Of a DNA stretch of 64,000 bases, positions 10,886 to 22,169 are shown piece after piece. Source of the stretch: Paraphaeosphaeria minitans (lineage: Eukaryota; Ascomycota; Dothideomycetes; Pleosporales; Didymosphaeriaceae); the NCBI GenBank assembly GCA_015832175.1, contig WJXW01000002.1:4464001-4528000 (forward strand). Direction: 5' to 3'. The notes under the pieces are model-generated. The model was not told the origin of the DNA, did not search any database, and saw only the letters and a list, made by a program, of their open reading frames with translations. Position numbers and translations under genes: made by a program. Each line of letters opens with the position of its first letter. Within the stretch, counting starts at the first letter, position 1.

Positions 10886-11983
10886 CTAATCATCCTCCTC
10901 GTCCTGCTGCACCCGCGAGCTTCTCCCCGCCGCGCTGCCCCGCGGCTGCATGCGATCCGCCTTCTCCCCCACGTGCGTCGTGCCCGTCCACCCCGTCCTG
11001 CACTTTGGACACCGTCTCGCAGTGCCCGCCTGCCGCGCAAAGAAGCGATGCGCACACGGGCCGTGCCACCGCACGCCGCAGTCCCGGTCGTCGCACCGCA
11101 GCCCAATGGTCACAATCTCCTGGCAGCCCTCGCAGTCTCTCACCCTGATCGTGGGCTCGTCGTCTTCGTCGTCGGCGGGCATCTCGTTGTACGTTTCTTT
11201 GAGGTAGTTTCTCAGCTCGAGGAGGCCGCGGGGCGCGAGCGCGTAGTAGTGGCTCGGCGACAGCTGGAAGAAGCCCTGCGCGACGAGGGTCTGGAGTACG
11301 CGCTGGGATTCGGCGTGGCCGATGCTTTTGACGTTGGCTTCGGGCTGCGCGGCGGCGGCGGCGGCGGCGGCGTCGTCGTCGTCGTCGTCGTCGTCTTCGA
11401 GCTGCGTCGCAGGCTGGCCCTGGATTTGGCTCGGGCGGCTCCGCGCGGGCGCTTTGGCGAGCTGGTTGGCGCGCATCTGCTTCACGGCCAGGATCTCGCG
11501 CGTGCGGGTGTTGTTCTCCTCGAACATGGCGTCGAGGAGGCGCTTGACGTAGGCGATCTCGTCCGGGGTGAAGGACGTGGCGAGCTGGGTGAAGGTGTCG
11601 GACGAGGTGTTGACGAGGGCGTAGGTGCGGTCGTTTGTGGTCTGGTCGCGGGCGGAGCGAATCTCGTAGTCGAAGGGGGAGATGGCGGCGTTTGTGTTTT
11701 GCACGAGCGAGGCGACGGTGGGTTCGGTGATGTCGCCTAGGAGCCGTGGGCGCGTGGGGTCTGGGGCTTGAGGTGAGCTTTTCAGGCGGGTGGGCGGGCG
11801 GGGGATGGATGCAGGACGGCACCGACCTTGGGCTGAGAGGATGAGGGCGACGACGGGTCTTAGCGTGTCCAGCGTGAAGACCGAGTGGGAGAAGAAGGCC
11901 TGGAGGAATGCGCGGTGGGCGTCGTCGTAGACTGGGGCCTGGGGCGATTCATCGCGGTAGCCATTCACCTGGCGTCGCGACAT
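10886..11983 (-). CDS. nse1: SMC5/6 complex subunit Nse1, RING-like E3
   Basis: CDS is complement(join(10886..11760, 11827..11983)), 343 residues. Nse1 is a non-SMC element of the SMC5/6 complex, which acts in DNA repair and recombination in the nucleus. The N-terminal part (AHRAFLQAFFSHSVFTL onward, then DEIAYVKRLLDAMFEE) matches the winged-helix Nse1 region. The C-terminal variant RING has the expected Cys/His spacing: CEGC, CDDRDC, H in RWHGPC, then CPKC (about residues 265-310). The 66-nt intron (11761-11826) has a GTCGGT donor, a GCTCACC branch and a CCCCAG acceptor. An acidic plus poly-Ala run (eight Asp, then eight Ala), coded by GTC/GGC triplet repeats near 11345-11395, interrupts the linker. 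The start at 11983 gives MSRRQ; the upstream extension of the frame looks non-coding. Confidence 0.9.
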   Translation of the reverse strand: MSRRQVNGYRDESPQAPVYDDAHRAFLQAFFSHSVFTLDTLRPVVALILSAQGRCRPASIPRPPTRLKSSPQAPDPTRPRLLGDITEPTVASLVQNTNAAISPFDYEIRSARDQTTNDRTYALVNTSSDTFTQLATSFTPDEIAYVKRLLDAMFEENNTRTREILAVKQMRANQLAKAPARSRPSQIQGQPATQLEDDDDDDDDAAAAAAAAQPEANVKSIGHAESQRVLQTLVAQGFFQLSPSHYYALAPRGLLELRNYLKETYNEMPADDEDDEPTIRVRDCEGCQEIVTIGLRCDDRDCGVRWHGPCAHRFFARQAGTARRCPKCRTGWTGTTHVGEKADRMQPRGSAAGRSSRVQQDEEDD

Positions 11984-12563
11984 GGTGTGGGCGATTTGGG
12001 CGAATGTTGACGGGTGGATGGCTGAGAGTGCGTGTGGATTGCTCAGTGCGCGGTGCGGGGGCCGAACGCGACGCGGGGGACCAAGGACCTCGACCTCAAG
12101 CGCGCCAGCACGTGACGTTGGGCGGATCGGAACGGGGGACAGGAATCTCAAAGCAAGGGTCCTCACAAACCTGGATCTTGGTAGATACCTACCTACCTAG
12201 ACTACGTACCTACACCTCAGGCCTTGCATGCCGAGATGACCAAGAAAAAAAGAACAGATTCCCCCACCATGTCGAGCTTCTGTTCGCAGCACGCGGGCAA
12301 TCTGGGCAACCCGGGCTGACGCGGCCAACTATCATCTACATCAAGGTCGTGACTGATGCGAAATGCCGTCTTGCCGCCAGCGCACGGCAACGTGAGCAGA
12401 AGAGTTCACCGCACGGGCCGAAAGCGGTCGAGACATGGTGTCCACGCGACTACCTAACAGTAGACTACGGTTCAGGGGCGAAAGAATAGTGGAGTACGTC
12501 GCAAGAAAGCAAAATGTCGAGCGTCGGCGAATGGTACATGTCACGGAGCTGTGTGCCGGTGCG

Positions 12564-12780
12564 GCATGCAGGGGTAGAGGATGGCCTTGCGGATGGCAGA
12601 TGGTACATGTTGGCATGTTGGACGGCATGCAGGGGTAGAGGATGGCCTTGCGGATGGCAGATGGTACATGTTGGCATGTTGGACGGCATGCAGGGGTAGA
12701 GAATGGCCTTGCGGATGGTACATGTATGGTGTTGGCATGTCACGGATGGGTGTGCCGGTACAGCATGCAGGGGTAGCCAT
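12564..12780. repeat. 61-bp minisatellite, about three copies
   Basis: Units begin GCATGCAGGGGTAGAG at 12564, 12625 and 12686 (period 61), followed by a longer diverged unit near 12763. Each holds the motif GGTACATG and the phrase ATGGCCTTGCGGATGG. Confidence 0.9.
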
Positions 12781-12829
12781 AATGGCCTTGGTTGTGCTGC
12801 CCACGACCGGTAGCTCGTGTGCTAGGTAT

Positions 12830-12990
12830 CATGTAGTAGCATGGGCTGGGTATCGTGTGGTGGACAAGAGCATGGCTGGGTATCGTGTGGTGGACAATAG
12901 CATGGGCTGGGTATCGTGTGGTAGAATAGCATGGGCTAGGTATCGTGTGGTCAAATAGCATGGGCTGGGTATCGTGTGGTAGCATAGGTA
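12830..12990. repeat. ~24-31 bp tandem units around GGGCTGGGTATCGTGTGGT
   Basis: The phrase GCTGGGTATCGTGTGGT or GCTAGGTATC recurs about six times with variable spacers (AGCAT, GACAAGAGCAT, CAAATAGCAT). It follows directly on the 61-bp array. Confidence 0.85.
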
Positions 12991-13413
12991 GCTTGCGCTC
13001 GGGCAGCAAGTCGGTGAGGGATGTCAAAGCGGTGAGGGATGCCAAAGCGGTGAGGGATGTCAAAGCGGGTGATTGCACAATGCACGCGTGCTGCGAACGG
13101 AAGCTCGACATGGCGGGGGATGAGCGCTTGCCGAGCAGCTCATTCCTTTTGGACATGTTCCGGCGCAGAATGTGTGTGCCTCTCTTCAGTGTTGATCTTT
13201 GCGCGGGAGCCGGGGTCCAGACGGCCATCCGACGCCTCGCAGCAGCAGCTTGTTTCGCCCCTGGTCAGCTGGCCGAACCTCGGACGAGTCATGGAAGGAA
13301 GAGACGGTCGGGCAACGCAGGCTTTCGAATGAGGCGCTGGGGTGGGTGGTGGGCGACACATGGCTTCCTGGCAGACAGCCACAGCAGCGCCCCGAATAGC
13401 CAGTGGCTCGCCG

Positions 13414-13565
13414 TCAATCATCTTGGACATGCTCAATCATCTTGGACATGCTCAATCATCTTGGACATGCTCAATCATCTTGGACATGCTCAATCATCTT
13501 GGACATGCTCAATCATCTTGGACATGCTCAATCATCTTGGACATGCTCAATCATCTTGGACATGC
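13414..13565. repeat. 19-bp perfect minisatellite, eight copies
   Basis: The unit TCAATCATCTTGGACATGC repeats with exact 19-base spacing from 13414 to 13565. All copies appear identical. Because 19 is not a multiple of three, the array reads without stops in all three plus-strand frames, so several long open frames pass through it. Confidence 0.96.
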
Positions 13566-13619
13566 GACAACGGGCACGCACTTGTGCATTTGGACTCGAG
13601 CGCCACCTGTTCCAGATCA

Positions 13620-13745
13620 GTAGGCAGTGGGTAGTGGGCAGTGGACAGTAGGGAGTGGGCAGTGGGCAGCAGTAGGCAGTAGGCAGTAGGCAGTGGGTAG
13701 TGGGCAGTGGACAGTGGACAGTAGGCACCGGACGCCAGGGCAGTG
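13620..13745. repeat. Degenerate CAGTGGG/CAGTAGG heptamer array
   Basis: Seven-base units CAGTGGG, TAGTGGG, CAGTGGA and CAGTAGG run in tandem for about 125 bases, next to the 19-bp array. No coding role is suggested. Confidence 0.85.
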
Positions 13746-14473
13746 GGCAGGGGGCACATGGAGCATGTGAGGCGGCGGGCCAGCCTGGGCCACTATGACG
13801 ATGTTACTTCATCTCAGCTTGCTACTAGTAGACTATAGGTAGATGCCGATCTCCTCTCGGCCAGTATTTTCGATTCCTCACCCATCTCACGATCCGCCGC
13901 ACCCTCACAACCACCTCCGCCCTCGTCGCCTGCATCCACCGTTTCCGCCCCTTGGTCCCTGTGCCAGTTCCGCCCACCGTTAGACTACTCGTACGCTGTA
14001 CCTATTCGTTTCCCCTTGGCTCGAGTCCCTGCAGGTGCTCCCTCCCGACTGGGCCCTGACGAAATCGCGCCCCAGACCACCACCAACCCCAGCCGCACCA
14101 CCCACGCAAACAGGACTCCACCATACCGAATTGCCTGCCGCTGTCTGTCGCAGTCTCGCAGTCTCGCTGCGCCTCTAGCATTCCGCAACAGTCACCCGAC
14201 GCGACGCTTCCTTCGCTGTCTTGCTGAGAGTGTGTCGTGTGGATGACAAACGCGCCAACATACGTCATCGTCATCTTCTTTGAGCAGCCTCACCTTCGCG
14301 CCTTCGCATCTCCCACTCACCTCCTCCCCCCCGGCCTGAGCACAACTACGCGCTCCCTTCCGCCACCACCTCCCTTCTTTCCATGACCTGTTAGCCTATA
14401 CTTGTAGCCCCCATAGCTCGTCTGCCCGAGTCCAGCTCCACTTCGCATTCCCTTCGAAAGGAAATCCAGCATC

Positions 14474-17264
14474 ATGTCGACGCCCGCGCTGTCCCCCCGG
14501 CCGCGCGAGATGTCACATAACACCACTCAGACCCGCTCCTCGAGACCTACCCCCATCGCACGCCCCAACGCCGCACGGAGTCCTGTCAAGTCCATGCCGC
14601 TCACCGCCCGCCGCATGCACGACCTCAAGACGCCCGCCAACGCCAACGGCCACGATCCCAAGACGCCCAGCCCCAACTACTTTGGCCTCGCCGTCGACGC
14701 AAACGCCGAAAAGGATGTCTTCGCTTCCAGCGCTGCACAGCACATCCGTGGCAACTGGAGCCCGCCCTCCTCCCATGTCCGGTCCACCGCTGCTGCCTCA
14801 CCCCGCGTCATCCCCGTTGACCAGAACCCCGAATACGAGCAGTTCAGACGTCAATCCGAGAACAACAGAGCCTTTTCTCTAGGTCGTTTCGACTTTGGCT
14901 CATCTCAAGGCTCCATGCCGTCGCCTAGGTCTCCAGCCTGTGGTTCCGCAAGGGGCCCTCCCTCCCCGCAGTCGATGACGTTGCCCGCCGCCACAAATGA
15001 TCAGCACACAGGAAAGAAAGAGGATGGGGGCGAGCTCGAGGCCAAGCCACGCTCGCCAAAGCGGCTCCTCTCTACGGAATCCGTCATTGTGTACGACCGC
15101 CCACGGCGGAACTCGCCTGCGAGCTTTCTGGACCAAGAAAACTATGGACGCACAGACCAACTGGCCAAATTCGTTGAAATGAGGAATCCGCGCCCGTCTC
15201 TGCCTCCACGTGACTCCTCCCACAAGCTGATCGTGTCTTCGCATCGTGCAGAGACTCTCCCAGCACACGTCGAGGATGCTGGCAAGGTTGACGGCCCTTG
15301 CATCGTCACACCCCAGTACATCGTCAACATTCTCGAATCTGCAGTAGACGAGGTCTTGCTACTGGATCTTCGCGTCTCCACACAGTACGCAAGATCCCGC
15401 ATCCAAGGCTCCCTCAGCCTATGTATACCTACCACCCTACTGAAGCGTGCGTCCTTCAATGTGCAAAAACTGGCCGAAACCTTCAAGGACGACGAAGAGA
15501 AGGAGAAGTTTGAGCAGTGGAGAAGTAGCAAGCACATCGTTGTGTACGATGCAAGTTCAGCACAGATGAAGGACGCAGCGACCTGCATCAACACGCTTAA
15601 GAAGTTCACAAGCGAAGGTTGGACCGGCGGATGTTATATCATCCAGGGTGGTTTCCAGGAATTTGCATCCAAGTTTCCGCAGTGGATATCAAAAGGTTCC
15701 GCACAAGCGTTGAGTTCCCACACATCTTCTGGAGGTCATGCTGGTCTTCCATCTGTCGCACCTGTCATCGGAGGCTGCCCCATGCCAGTCACGCAGAACG
15801 CTGCGAACCCTTTCTTCGGCAACATTCGACAGAACATGGACCTCATTGGTGGCGTAGGCCAGATGCCCATCAAGCATCCTACAGCCATGACCCGTTCCTT
15901 CGAGGAAGAGCTGCCAGTCTGGCTTCGAACGGCCGCACGTGAGAAAGACAACGGCAAGATTGTGTCTGATAAATTTCTGCACATCGAAAAGCGCGAACAG
16001 AAGCGATTGCAGAAGGCATTGTCTGGGCAAGTGTACTACGGAACCCCCACTTCTGGAGAACCCAAGCAGTCCGTCACACTGGCTGGTATTGAGAAGGGCT
16101 CCAAGAACCGCTACAACAGCATCTGGCCCTACGAGCATTCTCGCGTGAAGCTGCAAAACGTAAGCCCGGGTGGCTGCGACTACGTCAACGCGAACCATGT
16201 CCAGCCGTCCTTTTCGAACAAGCGGTACATTGCTACGCAGGGCCCTCTACCGGCAACTTTCAACGTAAGTCTCCACCCAACCATACCTAGCGTTGACATT
16301 GCTGACTTGTGACTAGGACTTCTGGAATGTTGTGTGGCAACAGGATGTCCGCGTCATAGTCATGCTCACCGCGGAGACGGAAGGTGGTCAGCTCAAAGCC
16401 CACAACTACTGGTCTGGCAAGCAATATGGCCACCTGCATTTGAATGCACTCGGAGAACGTAGAGCCGCTCTGGAACCATCTAAAATACACAGACATCGCG
16501 AACAGGCGCAGCGACCTGACGTTTGCCAACGTCGCTCGACAACAGCGAATCCACCTTACAAACCCGGCTACTTCACCACCGAATCGACCGCCCAGCCCAG
16601 CTCCGAGCAACCCTATGTCACCGTCCGCAAGTTCACGTTATCCAACTCAGACGAGCCCTTCGAGCGCATGCGCGAAATCACCCAGCTCCAGTACTCGCAC
16701 TGGCCCGACTTTGGCGCACCCGCGCACCCCACCCACCTCCTCGGTCTCATCGAGCAATGTGACGCCGTATGTCGCCAAGTCAATGGCAGCTCTCCCTCTC
16801 GCCCCGAGCCCCCAAGCACCCGCCCCATGCTCGTTCATTGCTCCGCAGGATGCGGTCGTACTGGCACCTTCTGCACCGTCGACTCCGTCCTCGACATGCT
16901 CAAGCGCCAACGCCAGGCCCGCAATGTCCGCGAAACCACATCCATGGACCTCGATCCCAAGTCGCCGCACAAGGGTGCGCGGGGGGATCGGAGCGCGAGC
17001 ATGAGCATGAACATGAGCATGGATGAGATGAGCATGAGTCGGAGGTCTTCGTCGAGCTCTAGCGAGGCCGCAAACGATGAAAAGCCCGCCGCCAACGGAG
17101 AAGAAGATGACTGGGTGCCGCAGGAGGATGTGGATCTGATTGAGAAGACGGTGGAGGATTTCAGGCTGCAGCGGCTGAGCATGGTGCAGAGTCTGCGGCA
17201 GTTTGTACTATGCTACGAGAGCGTGTTGGAGTATCTTGTGGAGCAGTATCCGAAGAGCGCTTAG
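14474..17264 (+). CDS. Rhodanese plus tyrosine phosphatase, Pyp1/Pyp2 type
   Basis: CDS is join(14474..16264, 16317..17264), 912 residues. Pyp1/Pyp2-type phosphatases dephosphorylate stress MAP kinases of the Sty1/Hog1 class. The N-terminal 270 residues are Ser/Pro rich with many SP and TP sites, and so may be MAPK-regulated. A rhodanese-like domain follows (about 285-405, [20 protein letters not shown] to [13 protein letters not shown]); it lacks an obvious active Cys and probably docks the kinase. The catalytic PTP domain starts near residue 490. The WPD loop (WPDFG) has Asp728 and the signature [11 protein letters not shown] has Cys772 as nucleophile. An acidic and Ser-rich insert (about 805-870) separates the signature from the last helix. 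The 52-nt intron has a GTAAGT donor, GCTGAC branch and CTAG acceptor. Confidence 0.92.
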
Positions 17265-17837
17265 GCGGTCGTAGAGTACTGGCTGGGCATGGGCACGGGC
17301 AAGGGCACGGGCATGGGCATGGGCGCGGAGTAACGTCGTGAGAGTATGACCTACCTTTCTTCTCTCTATTCGTTTTCTTGTTTTGTTTTGTTTAAGCTCA
17401 CCTCTAAATCTCCTTGGTTTCTGCACATGTGTTACTGCACGCATTTCAAGGAGTACTTTTTTTTGTTGGGTACTCTGCATCCTTTTACCCCCCGTTTGTC
17501 TGTCTTTTTTTTTTCTTTTTTTGTTGTCACGAGGTTAGCACGTCATGTCATGTCATGTCATGGTAGGGTAGGGTAGGGTAGGGTAGGATGTGGTATGTCC
17601 GTCATGTCATCGGGAGGCGTTTGTTTGGCACTTGTTATGTCTTCCTTTTTTTTTTTTTTTTTTTTTTTTCCTTTTCGGCCTTTTATTTTTGCTGCTGCGC
17701 GTATAGACGATTGCATTGTAGGGAGAAGGGGAGGGACGGAGGGACGGAGGGGGGCTTGCTTTGCTTTGATTGGAATGGAATGACAATTCTTTTTTGCATT
17801 TGCATTTGCAGTGTTTGTGGCTTTTGCGTGGATTGTG

Positions 17838-18128
17838 TGATGGGATGAAATGGGATGGGATGAAATGGGATGGGATGAAATGGGATGGGATGAAATGGGA
17901 TGGGATGAAATAGGATGGGATGAAATGGGATAGGATGAAATGGGATAGGATGAAATAGGATAGGATGAAATAGGATAGGATAAAATAGGATGGGATAAAA
18001 TGGGATGGGATGAAATAGGATGGGATGAAATGGGATAGGATGAAATGGGATGGGATGAAATGGGATGGGATGAAATGGGATGGGATGAAATGGGATGGGA
18101 TGAAATGGGATGGGATGAAATGGGATGG
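17838..18128. repeat. 15-bp minisatellite GGGATGGGATGAAAT, ~19 copies
   Basis: Units of 15 bases (GGGATGGGATGAAAT) run in tandem with a few variants in which GGG becomes AGG or ATGAAAT becomes ATAAAAT. The unit length is a multiple of three, so the minus strand reads as an uninterrupted His-Pro-Ile-Pro-Phe repeat. That open frame is a product of the repeat. Confidence 0.93.
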
Positions 18129-18165
18129 GTGATGTCATGTGGAGCAAAGCAAAGCGAAGCGAAGC

Positions 18166-18264
18166 GGAGCAAGAGCAAGAGCAAGAGCTCGAGCAAGAGC
18201 AAGAGCAAGAGCAAGAGCAAGAGCAAGAGCAAGAGCAAGAGCAAGAGCAAGAGCAAGAGCAAGT
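18166..18264. repeat. (GAGCAA)n hexamer array
   Basis: About sixteen tandem copies of GAGCAA with one GAGCTC interruption. Translated on the plus strand it gives Glu-Gln or Lys-Ser repeats, which are not evidence of a gene. Confidence 0.93.
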
Positions 18265-18459
18265 CGAGTCTAGTCAACCGATCGATAGACTGATTGATAG
18301 ACTGATTGATAGACTACCTATACCTACCGTATCTGCATGTCTCCGTGCGCAGATAAACTCGGGTGCACGCACGCACGTACGTCGTTGTTTCTGACTTTGA
18401 ATCTTTGACCTTATAAACCCAATTTTTTTTAGAAGAAGTTGAAAAAAGGGGGGAGGAAG

Positions 18460-18530
18460 GGGTAGGTAGGTAGGTAGGTAGGTAGGTAGGTAGGTAGGTA
18501 GGTAGGTAGGTAGGTAGGTAGGTAGGTAGG
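18460..18530. repeat. (GGTA)n tetramer array, ~17 copies
   Basis: A pure run of GTAG/GGTA tetramers between a GGGGAGGAAGGGG stretch and ATACGTCG. Its minus-strand frame reads Thr-Tyr-Leu-Pro repeats. Confidence 0.95.
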
Positions 18531-19183
18531 ATACGTCGTCACCCGCCGAGTACGGAGTCGGGGGGAAGAAACGAGTCGTCTGCGACCGCAGGGCGAGGCG
18601 GGGCGGGGCGGGGCGGATGAAACAGACAGAGGAGCGACGAAGACGGCACACGGAATGGGAAGAAGGCGGGGGGGGGTTTGGGGGGGTAACGAGCGTGGGG
18701 ACGTATTTGGAGGGATTTCGAAGAGCAAAGTCGTCGTGGCAACACGCACGCACGCACGCACGCACGCAGCGAGCTTCCTGTGGATACCTATCGTACAGTA
18801 CCGTTCCGCAATGCAAAAGCATAGCGATAAGGGGGATAGAGACCACCAACGCCATACACCCAGCCTAGGCCCAGGCAGCCCACGCATCCACATCTCGTTC
18901 GTTATGCACATCAATAGTAACCGTGCCAATGCCAGGCATCCAACCCATCGTCTATCCTCATGCCGGTCATGAAATCTTTTCAACTCCACATCCCACCCCA
19001 CCACCCCGGAGCTATCGATATCTTCAAGATGTCGTCGGCACCATCTGCCTCCAGCTCCAGCTCCAGCTCCAACTCCGGCCCGGGGACCGCAACCCCCCCA
19101 TCCTCTCGATATCCCTCAGCATCCCTCAACATCCTGCTCTTGCCAAACCCAAACCCCCTTCCGCACACCCCGGAACGAGATAC

Positions 19184-19501
19184 CTACTCCCCCCCAGCCC
19201 CGCGCGTCGCCCCGCCCATCCTCTCAATGTTGCTCAGAATCCTGCTCTTCCCGCTTCCGCCGCTCGTACTCCGGTTCAGCGCAGACGAAGACGAACCCCC
19301 GCTGAAGCCGAAGCCCCCGGGCGCCCGCAGGCCAGACGGCTTCGCCGCGGCACTGCCCGAGTTTGAGTTCCCGCGCTGATGCCCTATCGCGCTGCCAGGC
19401 CGGCCGGCTGCACCGCCCAGCGCGGAACCCGGACGCGGCGCCGCACCGCCAGCAAGGAAGCCCGTTGACCGCAAGCTCGGCGCGTTCGCGGTTTCCGCTT
19501 G

Positions 19502-19543
<42 letters not shown>

Positions 19544-21730
19544 CGGGGCTGGGGGCGCTGCCGCCATCTGCACGCTCTTCCTAAAGTCCTCCTGCTGCAG
19601 CTCCTCCATCTTCTCCCCGCACATGGCGAGCATTTGCTCCGCCGCTGCGACGAGCTCGCCCTTCTCCACGCGCTCGGCTTCAAGGTCAAGGAGAATGTGG
19701 TCGTGCGATTTGCGGAGGGATTCGAGTTCAGACTGCAGGCCCGCGAGCTTGGCTTTCAGGTGCTCGATGTCGGATTTCTGGTCCTCGAAGAGCTTGAGGT
19801 CTTCCGGGCGTGATGCGCCGGACGGGGGAGAGGCGTCTTTGTCGGTGTCGAGCTTGGTGGGGAGGACCTTGCTGAAGGTGTCGTCGCGCTTCTTTTCTGC
19901 TTCTTCGACGCGGCGCTCGAGGCGGATGATTTGCACGCGGAGCTCCTTGCACCGCTCGTCGGCCTTCTTCTGGTAGTTGTCTTTGAGCGCCTTGATCTTC
20001 TTCTCATGCTTGGCTTTGTACGCAGTGTGCAGGTCGCGGGCGACATCGTTGACTTTCTCCGCAATCGCGGTCTGACACTCCGTCTCGGAGTATATCTTCT
20101 TTTCGTTCTCATCCGGGTCCAGGAAGGTGGTCATGTCCACATTCTTGCTCTCAGCTTCGATGACCTTGGTCTCCAATTCCGAGGTGCGCGTTTCTGCTTC
20201 TTCAGCGCGCTTTTCGGCTTCGGCGAGGCGGGTGAGCAACTGCTCGCGCTCGGCGTCAATGCGACCAACCTCTCCTTGAACTTCTTGAAGTAGATTTTGC
20301 ACCTCCTCGCCTTTCTTCTTCCAGTCTTCCATTTGCGCCTCCGCATACTCACGTGCGGATCGCTCGTCTCGGACGGACTCTTGGGCTTGGCCGACACGGT
20401 GTTCGGCATCTGATATGGCTTTTACTAACGAATCAACTTGAGCTTCCTTGCCAGACAAGCTGGCCGTGAGCGAAGAGATCTGAGACTGGAAATTGGACTT
20501 TAGCGATTCCAGCTCTCTGATAGTAACAGTGGGCATGGATCGCGGTGTCGGTGGCGGCGGCAATTCGAAGTCCAGGAGATTCATCAGTTGTCGACTTTGA
20601 ATTGGCGTAGAGGGTACGCGTGATGAGCTTCCCTTGGCTGGTGAGCGCTGATGTTGATAATACGAGGCCAGATTTGGCTCAGTGTTGGATTTGGGCGGTC
20701 CGCGAGTTGAGCCAGACAGTCCCTCCAGCTGCGCTGTGAAGTCGAGAAGCAGGTTGGTGGTATCGTTTTCTCTTCGAGATTGGCGTGGCGTAGGAGATGG
20801 TGTCCTCTCAGAACGTCGGACGGTTTGAACGGTAGAAGGTGTCATTTGAGCGCGAGCTCGAGGTGTGGCCTATGAACTACATTAGTACGACCACGGAGGA
20901 TGTGGTCCAGGTGTGCTTACTGGATCAAATAGGCCATTCCTCGTAGGACTCTGTCGAAGCGCGGCAAACTTGGTCATGTCAATGCCTGGCATCTCTGAAA
21001 ACATGCTGAAACCAGTGTCGTCCATGTCCAACGATGTGAGATCCGGGCCATCCGGATTAAACTCAGTGTCGTTGAACGTAGCATCTCCCACAATCTCTTC
21101 GTGGCTCCGATGTGTAGATGTTGGCTCGTAGCTCGTGTGTGCCCGGTCCATGTTGTGCATGGCAACAGTCAATCCCTCGTTTTCCCGCAATTCATTGATT
21201 TTGAGAGTGACGGTGGGTGCATCGTCGATTGCGTCTTCTGAAAATTCAGCAGGTGCTCTGCCGACGGAATCAACGGAAGGGTTGCGGGTCGGTTTCGTGG
21301 GCGAGCTGCGGCGGGACCGACTGCTCATCGCAGACTCGATGGGTTCCGTTGCCATTTGCTTCACAGGTGAAGCCTTCTTAGGGCTTGTGCGGGGCGCAGG
21401 ACTGTCCAAGGAATCCTCTTCGAATTCCACCAGCGACTGCTTCCTGGATGACATCTTGACTGGACTCGTTCGCTCTTGCAGTCCAAAATTCTTCTCTGGT
21501 GACGCCTTGAATGGCGACCGTGTAAAATCATCCTCGAAGCTCGGAAGCAGCTTTTTAGGAGTCGCAAAAGCATTAGGCGCTACGTTCTCCTGGTTCTCGT
21601 CGTCGATGCCTGTGATGAAAGGCGAGGATGGCGGATCATGCCAACTTGTCGTATCCATATCAGGCTCAGCATACGTGGGAGCGGTCGCATTCAATTTCTC
21701 CGGAGAGAGTTCAGCCATTGGTTCGGCCAT
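19184..21730 (-). CDS. Coiled-coil spindle-pole-body-type protein
   Basis: CDS is complement(join(19184..20869, 20921..21730)), 831 residues. It resembles the fungal proteins annotated as spindle-pole-body-associated SnaD/Cut12-type; this rests on pattern memory and is not certain. The N-terminal half is acidic and Ser/Pro rich, with a DDENQENVAP stretch and repeated TSP, RSP and KASP sites, as expected of a cell-cycle kinase substrate. TPSTVQTVRRSERTPSPTP and LMNLLDFELPPPPTPRS follow the splice. Residues about 380-640 form a long heptad-rich coiled coil. The C-terminus is an Ala/Pro run (about eleven AP units from a GGAGCA-type hexamer repeat at 19502-19544) followed by Gly/Ser-rich sequence ending at ILSNIERMGG. 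The 51-nt intron has GTAAGC, TACTAAT branch and CATAG. Confidence 0.72.
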
Positions 21731-22169
21731 CTTGGTACAGTTGCGAGAAAGCGGTCGTGTGGTTGGTGTTTTTGAAGCTCAAAGGCGCTGCGCAAAACGC
21801 GGAGTTGTTTGTTTACGTCCGTGCGGGCGACTTTCGCCTCTAATTTAGCCCAAATGGTTTCGGCAGCAATAGGATTGCAAGGGTCTATCACTTGATTCTC
21901 CACTTCGAGAATCCACTGTGAGGCCTCTCTGCGTTAAATTGTCACCTGTGTTCTAGTACGAACTATCTATGGTACTACCTACTATAGAACTACGTTTCGT
22001 CACACCTCACAACGTGAATCAAGAAAGAGTTATACCATCAAATCAGGCCCAACTTCCATTCTTTCGACGCCATGCTAAACTACACAAAATACAAAATATG
22101 AGTACTCAGTACATGCCTAAAATCTATACAGATAGAAATCCCTACGCCATGCAATGCCAGCCCTCTGGT
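21731..22169. other. Intergenic region between two minus-strand genes
   Basis: The stretch is the promoter side of the coiled-coil gene and the 3' side of the VPS9 gene. It is more AT-rich than its neighbours and shows no gene. A run of TACTACCTACTATAG-like sequence near 21970 is the only notable motif. Confidence 0.5.

Larger units (their letters stand above)
11984..14473. other. Gene-free region with minisatellites and CT-rich leader
   Basis: The 2.5 kb lie between the divergent starts of Nse1 and the phosphatase gene. Several tandem arrays occupy about 12560-13740. The last 600 bases before 14474 are rich in C and T with many CCxCC motifs, as in many fungal promoters and long 5' leaders. 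I see no supportable gene. Confidence 0.6.
17265..19183. other. Convergent intergenic space full of simple repeats
   Basis: The 1.9 kb lie between the stop codons of the phosphatase gene (plus) and the coiled-coil gene (minus). They contain GTAGG pentamers (about 17562-17586), a poly(T) run (about 17647-17670), a 15-bp array, a GAGCAA hexamer array, a GGTA tetramer array and small GCAC runs. Both strands have long repeat-driven open frames, which I reject as genes. Confidence 0.65.

Noticed and set aside
10610..11740. Plus-strand open frame (376 codons) opposite nse1
   Set aside because: Antisense to the RING domain of Nse1. Its Val/Gly-rich runs come from the complement of Asp and Ala repeats.
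12945..13634. Plus-strand open frame through the 19-bp array
   Set aside because: The 19-bp unit is stop-free in all plus frames, so the frame length is a repeat effect. No domain flanks it.
17558..18277. Minus-strand open frame with His-Pro-Ile repeats and Leu runs
   Set aside because: It is made wholly of the 15-bp and GAGCAA arrays translated in frame.
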